Below are positions 54,454 through 62,825 of a stretch of 64,000 bases of DNA, one piece after another. A program made the position numbers and the translations under genes. The first letter of the stretch is position 1. Every line of letters begins with the position of its first letter. The notes under the pieces are model-generated. The model worked only from the letters and a program-made list of their open reading frames with translations. It made no database searches and was not told the origin of the DNA. Source of the DNA: Dyadobacter endophyticus (lineage in GTDB: Bacteria > Bacteroidota > Bacteroidia > Cytophagales > Spirosomataceae); assembly GCF_014641595.1 (NCBI RefSeq), contig NZ_BMIA01000003.1, forward strand, positions 248,001 through 312,000, given 5' to 3'.

Positions 54454-56850
54454 TTAATTCCAGTCCGATTCCAGGTTCACGCCCACACGGAGCGCTTTGA
54501 GGCCCGTAACTCCCTGCAAGTCTTCCAGATCGAAGAATTCCAAGTCATCCAATAAAGTATTTTTTTCTTGTAAATACCGGACATAGCCTACATATTCTTC
54601 GGCGGATTTACTGTTGAAATACACCAATGCAATCTTACCCGGCTGGGTAAGCCGTTCGCCGGTACCTTTCACATGTACCTTGTCGATCCGTTTCTTGATC
54701 ACCTGGTACCGGATGTTATAGGCGCCTTCTACATCGAACCGCCGCTCGTCGTCGCGGAAACTGATATCGATGCTACCCGAGTTGATGAAAATCAGTTGGG
54801 TGGTTTCAAGCGGCTTTTCAAGTTGCGGGATCAGCGAATGCGTGATCCGCGCGATGGCAGCCATGGTCGTCAGCTGCCACAGACGAATGTTTTTCAGGTA
54901 AAGTTCGCTGAAACGCTTTTCCGGTTCAATGGACTGGCCAATGTAAATATCGTATTCTATACCGTCCGTGCGGAATTTTTCGAAATAGCACGGATACGAT
55001 TGCTGTATTTCGTTCCTGAAAAGATCGAGGTAGAGGTTAACCGACGAGTTGATCGCCTGCATCGACGCTTCAAGCTCACGGCGGTTGGCAAATGCCGAGC
55101 CATGATCCTCATCGATCATCTCGAAATACTGGTCGATGCGGTTCCTCAGAACCAGCTCTCCGGGATCCATTACTCCTGAGCCGAACATTTTCAGACTTTC
55201 TTCTTTGAAATGTTCCAAAAACGGGTGCGCCTCGTTTTCGAGGAAGTCCCGGATCTTCATTTCGTCGTTATCGGTGCTTTCGTCGGTGATGTCCGCAATC
55301 CATTTCCGGCATTTGAAGATCATCTCGTCGGCCAGCCCGAACCCGAGTTTTTGTTTAAGGACAGTAAAGGTTTCTATCAATACATTGAATTGAAGACGGA
55401 GATCTTCCCTGAGTGCTGCATTTCTTTCAAGTGTGGAGTTCCGGATGTCGATCGCGCCGTAAAGCGGAAATACGTTCCTGAACTGGATTCCTTCGATTTC
55501 AGCACTTTGCGGGTTAAGGGCCTTGTCGCGGAGGTAGTGCCAGGCCGTTTCGCGGAACCGCCATTGTACGGCAGGCTGCAAGGAGGTAAATTTGTCGCGG
55601 ATCACATTATCGATCTGCAAATTGAACTCATCGATGTAGTTCGTCATCATCTGCGCGATCCACGGCAGCGCGATATCCAGCTTTGCTAGCAGGCGTTCAT
55701 CGATCGATTTCTGCTCTTTGGAATACACTTCCAGGACCCCTACCACTTGCTTATCATGGTAAACAGGAAGCAGTGCATACGCCTCCACACCGTCGTTCCG
55801 GAGAATGCGGATGAAGTCCTGCTTTTTCGGGTCTTCCATACCCAGGTTGCGCAATAGCAGCGTTTTCGGTGCCTCGAAGTACTGCGTTGCCATATCCAGG
55901 TAGGTTTGCTCGGCGACGTCATTCTCGGTCGCAGCGCTCATCAGCTTGCTGAAAAGGATAGAGCTCCGGTCGAACACCAGTTTGTTATTGACCCGCAGAA
56001 CTGCCATCAGGCCAAAGTCGATACCGGGGTTTTCGACCAACATTTTCAATGCGCCTGCTACGTGGTTGAAATACGTTTTGGGATCATAGGACGCACGGTC
56101 GAGGATCGTATTTTTGATACTTTCGACGGCGTGCTCGGCCGTAACGTCGGTGAGCGTGATTACCGAAAAGCCTTCGAAATGAAACAGGCTATGCGGCAGC
56201 AGGGTTGAAAACACATTGACATCAAAATTCTCCTGCAAATCGAAGCGCAAGGTGTCCAGATCAAGCTCGGGGAGACTGCCTTTGGCATATACTTCACAAA
56301 AACGATTGTCGATGTGCGCCCGGTAATACTTTTGCAGGCCCGAGGCGTCGTCCATCAAAGTAATGATCATGTCGGGGTGGTGCAACGGGGGAAAATGGTA
56401 GAGCTTTTCCAGAATGAAGGAATAAAGCATCTGCAATTTCTGCTTGTAGTTGACGCCCCGGTCCTCGATGAGGTCGCACCTGATATTGCCATCCTGCTGA
56501 AAGAGCAGGCTGTAAAAGCCCGAAGTGCCGTAGAAAACCACGGGACTGACGGGAACACTCAACGCCCAGAAAACTTCCTTTTCGTTGGCGATAGGTGGCA
56601 TAAGCATGCCATAGATCAAACTCAGTTCTTCCTTATAGTTGTTGACTTCTGACAGCGGAATATCCTTGCTGAAAGCCGGATTGGCTTTCAGCTTGTCGAG
56701 AACCAGCGAGAAAAATGTCTTTTTGACCGTTTCTTCCTGATCGCTTTTACTTTCCAGAAAGCTGATAAAGCTCCTGAAAGAAATGGATGAGTCAAGTTTC
56801 TGGAGACCGTATGGTGCGTTTTGAGTTACATCAATAGTGATCGGTTCCAT
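54454..56850 (-). CDS. GAF-domain protein with class III cyclase-like signature
   Basis: 798 residues, soluble, no signal. Residues about 260-405 form a GAF domain (YALLPVYHDKQVVGVLEVYS), which usually binds cyclic nucleotides or other small ligands. The N-terminal 250 residues are not recognised. After a linker, FPLYGAIDIRNSTLERNAAL (460-480) resembles the first metal-binding strand of class III nucleotide cyclases (hydrophobic-D-[IL]-x-x-S-T), with D468; about 40 residues later LGFGLADEMIF (D508) could be the second metal site. The match is partial and the rest of the C-terminal half has no clear cyclase landmarks. It is the first gene of the operon with HD-PycTM and ppk1, so it could make or sense the effector's ligand; this is a hypothesis. 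Confidence 0.75.
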   Translation of the reverse strand: MEPITIDVTQNAPYGLQKLDSSISFRSFISFLESKSDQEETVKKTFFSLVLDKLKANPAFSKDIPLSEVNNYKEELSLIYGMLMPPIANEKEVFWALSVPVSPVVFYGTSGFYSLLFQQDGNIRCDLIEDRGVNYKQKLQMLYSFILEKLYHFPPLHHPDMIITLMDDASGLQKYYRAHIDNRFCEVYAKGSLPELDLDTLRFDLQENFDVNVFSTLLPHSLFHFEGFSVITLTDVTAEHAVESIKNTILDRASYDPKTYFNHVAGALKMLVENPGIDFGLMAVLRVNNKLVFDRSSILFSKLMSAATENDVAEQTYLDMATQYFEAPKTLLLRNLGMEDPKKQDFIRILRNDGVEAYALLPVYHDKQVVGVLEVYSKEQKSIDERLLAKLDIALPWIAQMMTNYIDEFNLQIDNVIRDKFTSLQPAVQWRFRETAWHYLRDKALNPQSAEIEGIQFRNVFPLYGAIDIRNSTLERNAALREDLRLQFNVLIETFTVLKQKLGFGLADEMIFKCRKWIADITDESTDNDEMKIRDFLENEAHPFLEHFKEESLKMFGSGVMDPGELVLRNRIDQYFEMIDEDHGSAFANRRELEASMQAINSSVNLYLDLFRNEIQQSYPCYFEKFRTDGIEYDIYIGQSIEPEKRFSELYLKNIRLWQLTTMAAIARITHSLIPQLEKPLETTQLIFINSGSIDISFRDDERRFDVEGAYNIRYQVIKKRIDKVHVKGTGERLTQPGKIALVYFNSKSAEEYVGYVRYLQEKNTLLDDLEFFDLEDLQGVTGLKALRVGVNLESDWN

Positions 56851-56955
56851 TATTTGGTTTTTTGCACACTGAATGAATGCGCTGATGGCTTTCAGTTACT
56901 AAAATTCAGTGTTTTTTGTCAAACTGCCAACGATAAACGTCGAATTACGGTTCCA

Positions 56956-58233
56956 TTAAACCGATTCGACCTTTTCCTGCGTTACCGAGGGCTTGATGAT
57001 CATTCGCAGGGACTGATCTTTGGTGAAATAGGCAACCATCCAGTTGTACAGCGTTTTGATACGGTTACGATGGTTGATAAGCGCAATAAGGTGTATGAAA
57101 AGCCACGCCAGCCATGCGATCACGCCCTTGAAATGCCATTTGGGCGAGGGCAGGTCCACTACTGCTTTGGCACGGCCGATAATGGCCATCGAGCCTTTGT
57201 CATTGTATTTAAATGCATGCAATGGCCGGTGCTCGGCGATCCGTTCGAAGTTGCGGGCCAGGTTCTTGCCCTGCTGGATCGCCACCTGCGCTACCTGCGG
57301 ATGCCCGGTTGGGAAGCCTTCGTCGGTACTTTGCAGGCAGCAGTCGCCGATTGCATAAATATTGTAGGTACTGTTTACTTTGTTGTACGCATCTACCAGC
57401 AGCCTGCGCCCGCGCCCGTAAGCTTCCGGCGGTATGCCTTCGAACACCCGGCCGGTAACTCCCGCTGCCCAGATGAGCGTTTTCGCCTCAATGCTGTCGC
57501 CTTCCGAAAAGTAAACCTTGTCGTCGACGAAATCGGACACGTGAGTATTGAGGCGGATTTTCACGCCGAGTTTACTGAGGTCTTTATAGGTATCCTCCTG
57601 CGATGCCTTGCTCATGGGCGAGAGCAACGCCTCGCTGCCGTCGACCAAGTATATTTCACTGCCTTTTCCGGCCAGTTCCGGGTATTCCCTGCGGAGAATG
57701 CCGTTTCGCATTTCGGCAAACATACCGGAAATCTCCACGCCCGTTGGCCCGCCGCCCGCGATTACCACCGTGAGCAGCTTTTTGATCTCCGCAGGATCGG
57801 TACTTAACGTGGCTTGTTCCATTTGCATCAGCAGCTTGTTCCGCATACTGATCGCATCCTCAACGGTCTTCATCGGTGTCGCGTTCCGCTTCACATTTTC
57901 CATCCCGAAGAAATTCGTTTCCGCGCCGGTTGCGAAGACCAGGAAATCGTACGATAGCTCGCCGTTGTGGAGGATGATTTTATTCTCCCCCGGAACCACC
58001 TTTTGCAACTCCCCCATCCGGAAGTGAATATTTTCTTTTCCTGAAAAAAGTTTTCTGAACGGGTAACTAATACTCGATGGTTCCAGGAAGGCCGTAGCGA
58101 CCTGGTATATCAGCGGCGGGAAGAAGTTGTAATTGTTCTTGTCGACCAGCGTTACCTCAAATTTCTTGCTTTTTGCAAGGTCCAGCGCCAGGTTCACCCC
58201 GGCAAATCCTCCTCCTACGATTACAATATTCAT
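56956..58233 (-). CDS. Type II NADH dehydrogenase-like FAD oxidoreductase
   Basis: 425 residues. The N-terminal FAD motif is VIVGGGFAGVNLAL, the NAD-binding motif VVIAGGGPTGVEISG (about 155-170), and the second FAD contact YAIGDCC. Length and the C-terminal amphipathic region (GVIAWLAWLFIHLIALINHR) fit NDH-2, a single-subunit enzyme that passes electrons from NADH to quinone at the inner membrane without pumping protons. It lies between two operon-like runs on the same strand, with about 100 bp on each side, so it may have its own promoter. Confidence 0.92.
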   Translation of the reverse strand: MNIVIVGGGFAGVNLALDLAKSKKFEVTLVDKNNYNFFPPLIYQVATAFLEPSSISYPFRKLFSGKENIHFRMGELQKVVPGENKIILHNGELSYDFLVFATGAETNFFGMENVKRNATPMKTVEDAISMRNKLLMQMEQATLSTDPAEIKKLLTVVIAGGGPTGVEISGMFAEMRNGILRREYPELAGKGSEIYLVDGSEALLSPMSKASQEDTYKDLSKLGVKIRLNTHVSDFVDDKVYFSEGDSIEAKTLIWAAGVTGRVFEGIPPEAYGRGRRLLVDAYNKVNSTYNIYAIGDCCLQSTDEGFPTGHPQVAQVAIQQGKNLARNFERIAEHRPLHAFKYNDKGSMAIIGRAKAVVDLPSPKWHFKGVIAWLAWLFIHLIALINHRNRIKTLYNWMVAYFTKDQSLRMIIKPSVTQEKVESV

Positions 58234-58336
58234 GGTGCTTAAATTATTAGGGGGTTGTCAATAAGTGCAATTCATCGGGCGGTTCAGGAGGGCGCGACCA
58301 ATAGTGTGCCAGGCGGGTATTTTCGGATAGCGTTTT

Positions 58337-59065
58337 TCAGGCCATGCTGTCGGTCATCTTTCCCGACTTCTTCAAATGCCGGACGTAAGCGTACAATGCG
58401 CCGAGTACCAACACGATTCCCGCGAAAACAACAATCCGGTTATCAGCATTCCGAATAATCTCCGGGTACTTAAAAATCAATATGGAGACGATACCGATCA
58501 GCCACACGAGCAATGTATTGTATTCTTTTAAAAGCCAGCGCTTGTAATTGAAGCGCATGTCTTTGAACGTTTCCGAAATACCACTGAAATTGATCAGCCA
58601 GCGGTTCACCCGACTGCAATAGGCATCAAACTGCGTGCCGAATTTGTTCCTCAGAAAGTTCTCTTCGGCCAACACAATGGCCTGGTATATAAACAAAAAC
58701 AGCGGCATTACGATTCCTACGTAGATCAGCGAATTGGCCAGAATGCCTACGCCGAGCAACATCAGAATATTACCTACATACAGCGGATTCCGGCAATGTC
58801 TGAAAATACCCTCGGTTACAAGGGTTTCCGCATACACCTTTTTATCACGCCCGCCACGTATAATGTATGCGAGGCCAATGGTGACGCCCCTTATGATTTC
58901 CCCCGAAAATGTTACCAGCAAGCCCAGTATCACCGGGTATAAATAATAGGCAGGGCCGAATTGCCCTGGCGAAAAAAGCTGCGGCGACGGCAAAAACAGC
59001 AGCAGGTACAGAATGATAAACAGGTTATTTCTGTACTTGAAAAAGAAGTTACCGATCGCGATCAT
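58337..59065 (-). CDS. ICMT-like membrane methyltransferase
   Basis: 242 residues from the ATG at 59065, which overlaps the stop of the CmoA gene (ATGA); a start at 59104 would overlap much more. Several membrane helices surround the conserved core of the isoprenylcysteine methyltransferase/phospholipid methyltransferase group: VTEGIFRHCRNPLYVGNILM, then EENFLRNKFGTQFDAYCSRV, which bind SAM. These enzymes methylate isoprenoid, phospholipid or other hydrophobic substrates at the membrane. A second hydrophobic stretch forms the C-terminus. Neighbours acting on lipids (fatty-acid hydroxylase, flippase-like protein) suggest a membrane lipid substrate. Confidence 0.82.
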   Translation of the reverse strand: MIAIGNFFFKYRNNLFIILYLLLFLPSPQLFSPGQFGPAYYLYPVILGLLVTFSGEIIRGVTIGLAYIIRGGRDKKVYAETLVTEGIFRHCRNPLYVGNILMLLGVGILANSLIYVGIVMPLFLFIYQAIVLAEENFLRNKFGTQFDAYCSRVNRWLINFSGISETFKDMRFNYKRWLLKEYNTLLVWLIGIVSILIFKYPEIIRNADNRIVVFAGIVLVLGALYAYVRHLKKSGKMTDSMA

Positions 59066-59811
59066 GATTTTTTGTGTGCTATCATTCCTGAAAAATTGTA
59101 CCACTTGAAGAAAATTTCGCAGTCCGCGAAACCGGCCTCTTTCAGCAGAAGCATGTTTTCAGACAACTTGTACGGGATCAGTACATTTTCCAGCGCTTCG
59201 CGTTTCTGCGAAATTTCAAGCTCGCTGTAATGATTCCGTCGCTTGTAGTTGTAATAGTATTTAATAAAATCACGATTGAATATGCTGCTTTCCGCCAGCA
59301 CTTTCTCCACCAGCAGCAGCACGCCGCCGGGGTTCAATCCGTCGTAAATGTTTTTCAGAAGCCTTTCGCGATACAAGGGCCTTACGAATTGCAGCGTAAG
59401 GCAAAGGATCACTACAGAGCCATTAGTAATAGGAAGCTGCTGGTGCAGATCGCCCGATACAAGGTCGTAAGGCCTTACGAAACCTGCCTCTTTAAGCTTC
59501 AAATCGCACTTATCGAGCATCTCCTGCGACTCGTCGATCCCGATGAACCGGATGTCCGAGGGAATGAGTTCGTCCAGACCAATCAGCGTAGTGCCGGTTG
59601 AACAACCCAGGTCGTACACAAATGTCCCTTCCTTCACATGGTCGGCAGCGATTTCGGCGAGCATCCGCTGCATCTCGTTGTAATAAGGTACTGACCTGCT
59701 GACCATATCATCAAAGACATTGACCACCGTGGTCCCGAACTTGAAGTCCGAAACTTTTGTGATTTCTTCTTTGAAGACCTGGTCTGAATTCTCACTTCCA
59801 AGGTTCTTCAT
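59062..59811 (-). CDS. cmoA: CmoA-like carboxy-S-adenosylmethionine synthase
   Basis: 249 residues, Rossmann methyltransferase fold. The SAM motif is VYDLGCSTGTTL, and the sequence follows E. coli CmoA closely at several points: FDDMVSRSVPYYNEM, CLTLQFVRPLYRERLL, YDGLNPGGVLLLVEK and YSELEISQKREALENV. CmoA converts SAM and prephenate to carboxy-SAM, which CmoB uses for tRNA wobble uridine modification. No cmoB is present in the window and the gene sits inside a lipid-type operon, overlapping the ICMT-like gene by 4 bp. It could be a true CmoA or a SAM-dependent relative with another product. Confidence 0.87.
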   Translation of the reverse strand: MKNLGSENSDQVFKEEITKVSDFKFGTTVVNVFDDMVSRSVPYYNEMQRMLAEIAADHVKEGTFVYDLGCSTGTTLIGLDELIPSDIRFIGIDESQEMLDKCDLKLKEAGFVRPYDLVSGDLHQQLPITNGSVVILCLTLQFVRPLYRERLLKNIYDGLNPGGVLLLVEKVLAESSIFNRDFIKYYYNYKRRNHYSELEISQKREALENVLIPYKLSENMLLLKEAGFADCEIFFKWYNFSGMIAHKKS

Positions 59812-59826
59812 AAGTTAACGTTACAG

Positions 59827-60465
59827 TTATATTGAGTTAGATTTCTGGGGCCGTCTTTCGTTCGAGTCGAACACTCTATCCCAAATATCTGAACTTACAC
59901 CGTAACCTTTACTTGCATCCGAATAATGATGTTGCATGTGATGCTTCTTTAATTTCTTCCAGAACGCGGATTTGAAATTGGCATGATGCAACGCATAATG
60001 GCTCATATCATAAAACAGATACCCTGCCATAAACCCCGAATAAAAGGCCGCTACATAATATTCACTGAGAAAAACGGTGAATAGAAAGTAGAAACCCGTT
60101 GCCAGCGGAATGCTCACCGACGGTGGCATTACCAGCCTTTTGGCATCATTGGGATAGTCATGATGCACGCCATGGAAAATGAAATGGATTCGCTCCATAA
60201 ACTTGCCATGGGGTGTAAAATGAAATACAAACCGGTGCATAAAGTATTCGGTGAATGTCCAGAAGAACAAGCCTCCGAGTACTGTACCTACAAAATTGTA
60301 CCAGAGCATATTCCCCGGGCCTAGCGCTTTCCAGGAAAAGTAGCTGATCACCGGGACGAAAATGAAAAGCGGCACGCTGTAATGTACCTTCGAGAATGCC
60401 TCAAGAAAGTTGCTTTTAAACATCCTTGAAGATTCCGTTGCGTTGGATACATAGTTTTTAGGCAT
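59827..60465 (-). CDS. Fatty acid hydroxylase/sterol desaturase family membrane enzyme
   Basis: 212 residues, four membrane helices, with the His clusters of the di-iron family: HRFVFHF, HFIFHGVHHDYPND and the C-terminal HYALHH and KKHHMQHHY. The family hydroxylates or desaturates lipids at the membrane using O2; related bacterial proteins hydroxylate fatty acyl chains of sphingolipids or other lipids. It starts 1 bp beyond the DUF4833 stop and ends 15 bp before the CmoA start, clearly one transcript. Confidence 0.9.
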   Translation of the reverse strand: MPKNYVSNATESSRMFKSNFLEAFSKVHYSVPLFIFVPVISYFSWKALGPGNMLWYNFVGTVLGGLFFWTFTEYFMHRFVFHFTPHGKFMERIHFIFHGVHHDYPNDAKRLVMPPSVSIPLATGFYFLFTVFLSEYYVAAFYSGFMAGYLFYDMSHYALHHANFKSAFWKKLKKHHMQHHYSDASKGYGVSSDIWDRVFDSNERRPQKSNSI

Positions 60466-60466
60466 G

Positions 60467-61036
60467 TCAGGATGGTTTTATTCGCTGAATAATGGTTTTA
60501 CCGGTAGCAATCTCGGTGCCTTTCAGCTCGATGTAGAGCACGTTTGGCGACCAGAAAGTACCGCCGTCGATCCGGATGAATACCCTGCTGAGAATGCATT
60601 CCTTCTTATCGATGCTGGTATAAACATGGTATTCGTTCCGCGTATCCCTCCGCAGGTAGAGCGGCAATTTGGAATAGGCTACCGAACGGAGCTCGTAGGC
60701 AGCATTGCCAATCGCTTTCGAATTGATACCATATGCAAATTTACGCTGCAAATAATTGAGCTCCTTGCGTATCCCGCCTTCCGGGTAACGGATCCAGAAT
60801 GTGTTAACGGGGTTTCGTTCGCTGATTTTTCCCTGTTTGTCGACGTTGAGCTGGTAACAGATTGTATTCGTATTCGGATCGCGTTGAATGTAAAAAAGTA
60901 ATCCGGGGACGTTGTTCGGGATCGGAAATTCATCCGGTTCCGCGGCGGCCGTGCCGGCTTTCTTGTCTGATAATCCTCCCGCATACGAAACAAGCGTCAG
61001 GCTGAGCGCCATCAGAATGTTGAGTACGTATTTCAT
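60467..61036 (-). CDS. DUF4833 family exported protein
   Basis: 189 residues. A signal peptide ends near VSYAGG. The mature part matches DUF4833 in order: GLLFYIQRDPNTNTICYQLN, NPVNTFWIRYPEGG, IRKELNYLQRKFAYG and FIRIDGGTFWSPNVLYIEL. The function of the family is unknown; members are often found next to lipid biosynthesis genes. Here it lies 21 bp after the PfkB kinase gene and 1 bp before the fatty-acid hydroxylase gene. Confidence 0.88.
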   Translation of the reverse strand: MKYVLNILMALSLTLVSYAGGLSDKKAGTAAAEPDEFPIPNNVPGLLFYIQRDPNTNTICYQLNVDKQGKISERNPVNTFWIRYPEGGIRKELNYLQRKFAYGINSKAIGNAAYELRSVAYSKLPLYLRRDTRNEYHVYTSIDKKECILSRVFIRIDGGTFWSPNVLYIELKGTEIATGKTIIQRIKPS

Positions 61037-61057
61037 GACTTTATTAATAAACTACTT

Positions 61058-61963
61058 TCAAAAAATGGCTTGTGCGATCATTTCACGGTCGCATTCGCCG
61101 TACTGTAATACTTCCTGAACCATCTCCGCATCCCCGGAGAACGGTCCCGACGACTGGATTTTCAGCGTCGCCATCGCCGCACCGAACTCGCCCGCTTCCT
61201 GTACGCCAGCGCCCTTCACGCGCTGGCTCAGGTAGCCTGCCATGTAGGTATCGCCGCAGCCGGTCGCGTCTACCACGTCGGTCGGTTTATATGCCGGGAT
61301 CTGGTAAAAATGATCGTTTTTGTAAATCAACGACCCTTTGCTGCCGAGCGTAATGATGACTTCTTTTACTCCCAGATTGGCGAGATATTTCGCACCTTCG
61401 ATCACGTCGCTGGTACCAGCCACCACTTCCATTTCAAACTCATTGGCTTTGAGAACATGGATATAGGGCAATGCTTCCTTTTTATCTTCCCAATCTTTGT
61501 ACAAAACCTTCTGGTCTTTCACGTAGCGCAGGTAACCCTGGATATCGAGAGAAACCTTGCCTTTACCGGCCAGCATTTTGATCAGGTCCACAGTAATGTC
61601 GTCCGAAAGCAATGGGCCGAGGTGGAAATATTTCGCTTCGATGGCCGGCATTTGCGCTACGGTGAACGGTGCGGCTTTGTGCAGCACATTTTGTTCGCGG
61701 TGGTCCTGGTTGGCGCTGTAAATGTTTTCGAAATAGACTGTGAAGGGGCTGTTCTGGGAGAATACCTCGATATTCTCTTCCCGCAAACCGGCAACGATAT
61801 GGCTTTCTTTCTCGGCCAATGCAGTCACCAGCATATAGCGGACGTCGAACTGCCGGAGCGCCTTCGAAAAATAGAACGAAGTGCCCCCGGGCATATACTT
61901 GACAGACTGGGCAGTAACTACTTTATCCAAAGTGATGTGCCCGATGGTACATATGTCGTACAT
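61058..61963 (-). CDS. PfkB family carbohydrate kinase
   Basis: 301 residues, ribokinase fold. The C-terminal signature VVDATGCGDTYMAGYLSQRV (part of it) carries the catalytic Asp in GCGD, and the anion-hole glycines precede it. The N-terminal lid region contains MPGGTSFYFSKAL in place of the usual GG signature. It phosphorylates a sugar or polyol such as inositol, ribose or a nucleoside; the substrate is not evident. It lies between a HAD phosphatase (49 bp) and DUF4833 (21 bp), in the run of lipid-related genes, so an alcohol destined for a lipid headgroup is a reasonable guess. Confidence 0.88.
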   Translation of the reverse strand: MYDICTIGHITLDKVVTAQSVKYMPGGTSFYFSKALRQFDVRYMLVTALAEKESHIVAGLREENIEVFSQNSPFTVYFENIYSANQDHREQNVLHKAAPFTVAQMPAIEAKYFHLGPLLSDDITVDLIKMLAGKGKVSLDIQGYLRYVKDQKVLYKDWEDKKEALPYIHVLKANEFEMEVVAGTSDVIEGAKYLANLGVKEVIITLGSKGSLIYKNDHFYQIPAYKPTDVVDATGCGDTYMAGYLSQRVKGAGVQEAGEFGAAMATLKIQSSGPFSGDAEMVQEVLQYGECDREMIAQAIF

Positions 61964-61977
61964 GGTACTGATGTCTC

Positions 61978-62001
61978 AACCCAAGCCTTAAGGCCTGGGT
62001 T
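61978..62001. repeat. 24-bp near-perfect palindrome between HAD and PfkB genes
   Basis: AACCCAAGCC-TTAA-GGCCTGGGTT: both arms pair over 10 bp with one mismatch, around a perfect GCCTTAAGGC core. No T tract follows in either direction, so it is not a classic terminator. A second copy of the CCCAGGC arm lies at 62017-62023 inside the end of the HAD gene, allowing an alternative fold. It could be a REP-like element or RNA processing site. Confidence 0.55.
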
Positions 62002-62012
62002 ATAGGTGATAA

Positions 62013-62720
62013 CTAGCCCAGGCTCTTAATGGTGTCAGCCACCTGGGCAAAATCTTTAATTTCGGCATCGGCAACCGATGCCTTCGTTTCGGTATTGTCT
62101 TCGAATCCCGCTACATTCAGCCATACAGCCTTCGCACCTGTTGCTTTGGCGGCAAGAATGTCTTTGGAATACGAATCGCCTACCGCTACGCATTCGTGCG
62201 GAAGAAAGCCCTGCGCCTCCACGCCCAGCTGCCATATCGCGGGATCGGGCTTCCGGACGCCGACCACTGCCGATTCGACGACAGCCTGGAAATAATGCGC
62301 AATGCCGAATTCCTTTAAAACGCTATTCAGGTTTCCGTAAAAGTTGGAAACCATTACGAGGGGGTATTCGGCGGCCAGTTTTTCGAGAACGGGCGCTGCC
62401 TTTTCAACACTAGTGCGTGCGACGCGGTCGCATTCACGGGCGATGGCCTCGATGGCCTGACTGTCCAACTCATATCCGTTTTCTTTCAGATAGCCAAACT
62501 GCTGCTCTACTTTCAGGAACAGCACATCATAAAACACATGATGCGGCTGGATGATCGGATGGATAGCCAATGCCCTCTCGCCAAACTTGTATGCACTCGC
62601 AAATGCTTCTTTGTCAACCTTTACATGATTATGCTGATAAGCCTCCCACAAAACATTGGCCCAATGCAAGCCATTTGTGTCAATTGTGCCACCATAATCA
62701 AATAAAATTCCTTTAATCAT
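62013..62720 (-). CDS. HAD superfamily hydrolase, atypical motif I
   Basis: 235 residues, HAD fold with a helical cap. Motif I reads ILFDYGGTIDTNG: the nucleophile Asp (D8) is present, but the second Asp of the usual DxDxT is Gly (G10), as in some phosphonatase-like or phosphoprotein-specific members. Motif II is VMVSNFYGN, motif III includes VGVRKPDPAIWQ, and motif IV is CVAVGDSYSKDILAAKATG. It probably dephosphorylates a small metabolite or lipid intermediate in the cytosol. It lies 49 bp upstream of the PfkB kinase gene and 105 bp after the flippase-like gene. Confidence 0.88.
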   Translation of the reverse strand: MIKGILFDYGGTIDTNGLHWANVLWEAYQHNHVKVDKEAFASAYKFGERALAIHPIIQPHHVFYDVLFLKVEQQFGYLKENGYELDSQAIEAIARECDRVARTSVEKAAPVLEKLAAEYPLVMVSNFYGNLNSVLKEFGIAHYFQAVVESAVVGVRKPDPAIWQLGVEAQGFLPHECVAVGDSYSKDILAAKATGAKAVWLNVAGFEDNTETKASVADAEIKDFAQVADTIKSLG

Positions 62721-62801
62721 TATCCTATCTCTTTATCAGTTCTCTAAAGAGGACTGCAATTGATTTTGTCTGTGCTTTGCCCCCCAAAAGCCATCCCCTT
62801 G

Positions 62802-62821
62802 CCCCGGACTTTAGCCCGGGG
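62802..62821. repeat. GC-rich inverted repeat after the flippase-like gene
   Basis: CCCCGG and CCGGGG pair around ACTTTAGC, just past the stop of the gene at 62826 on the minus strand. No T tract. Its CTTTAG centre and a following ACTAG resemble the palindrome at 61978. Confidence 0.4.
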
Positions 62822-62825
62822 ATCA

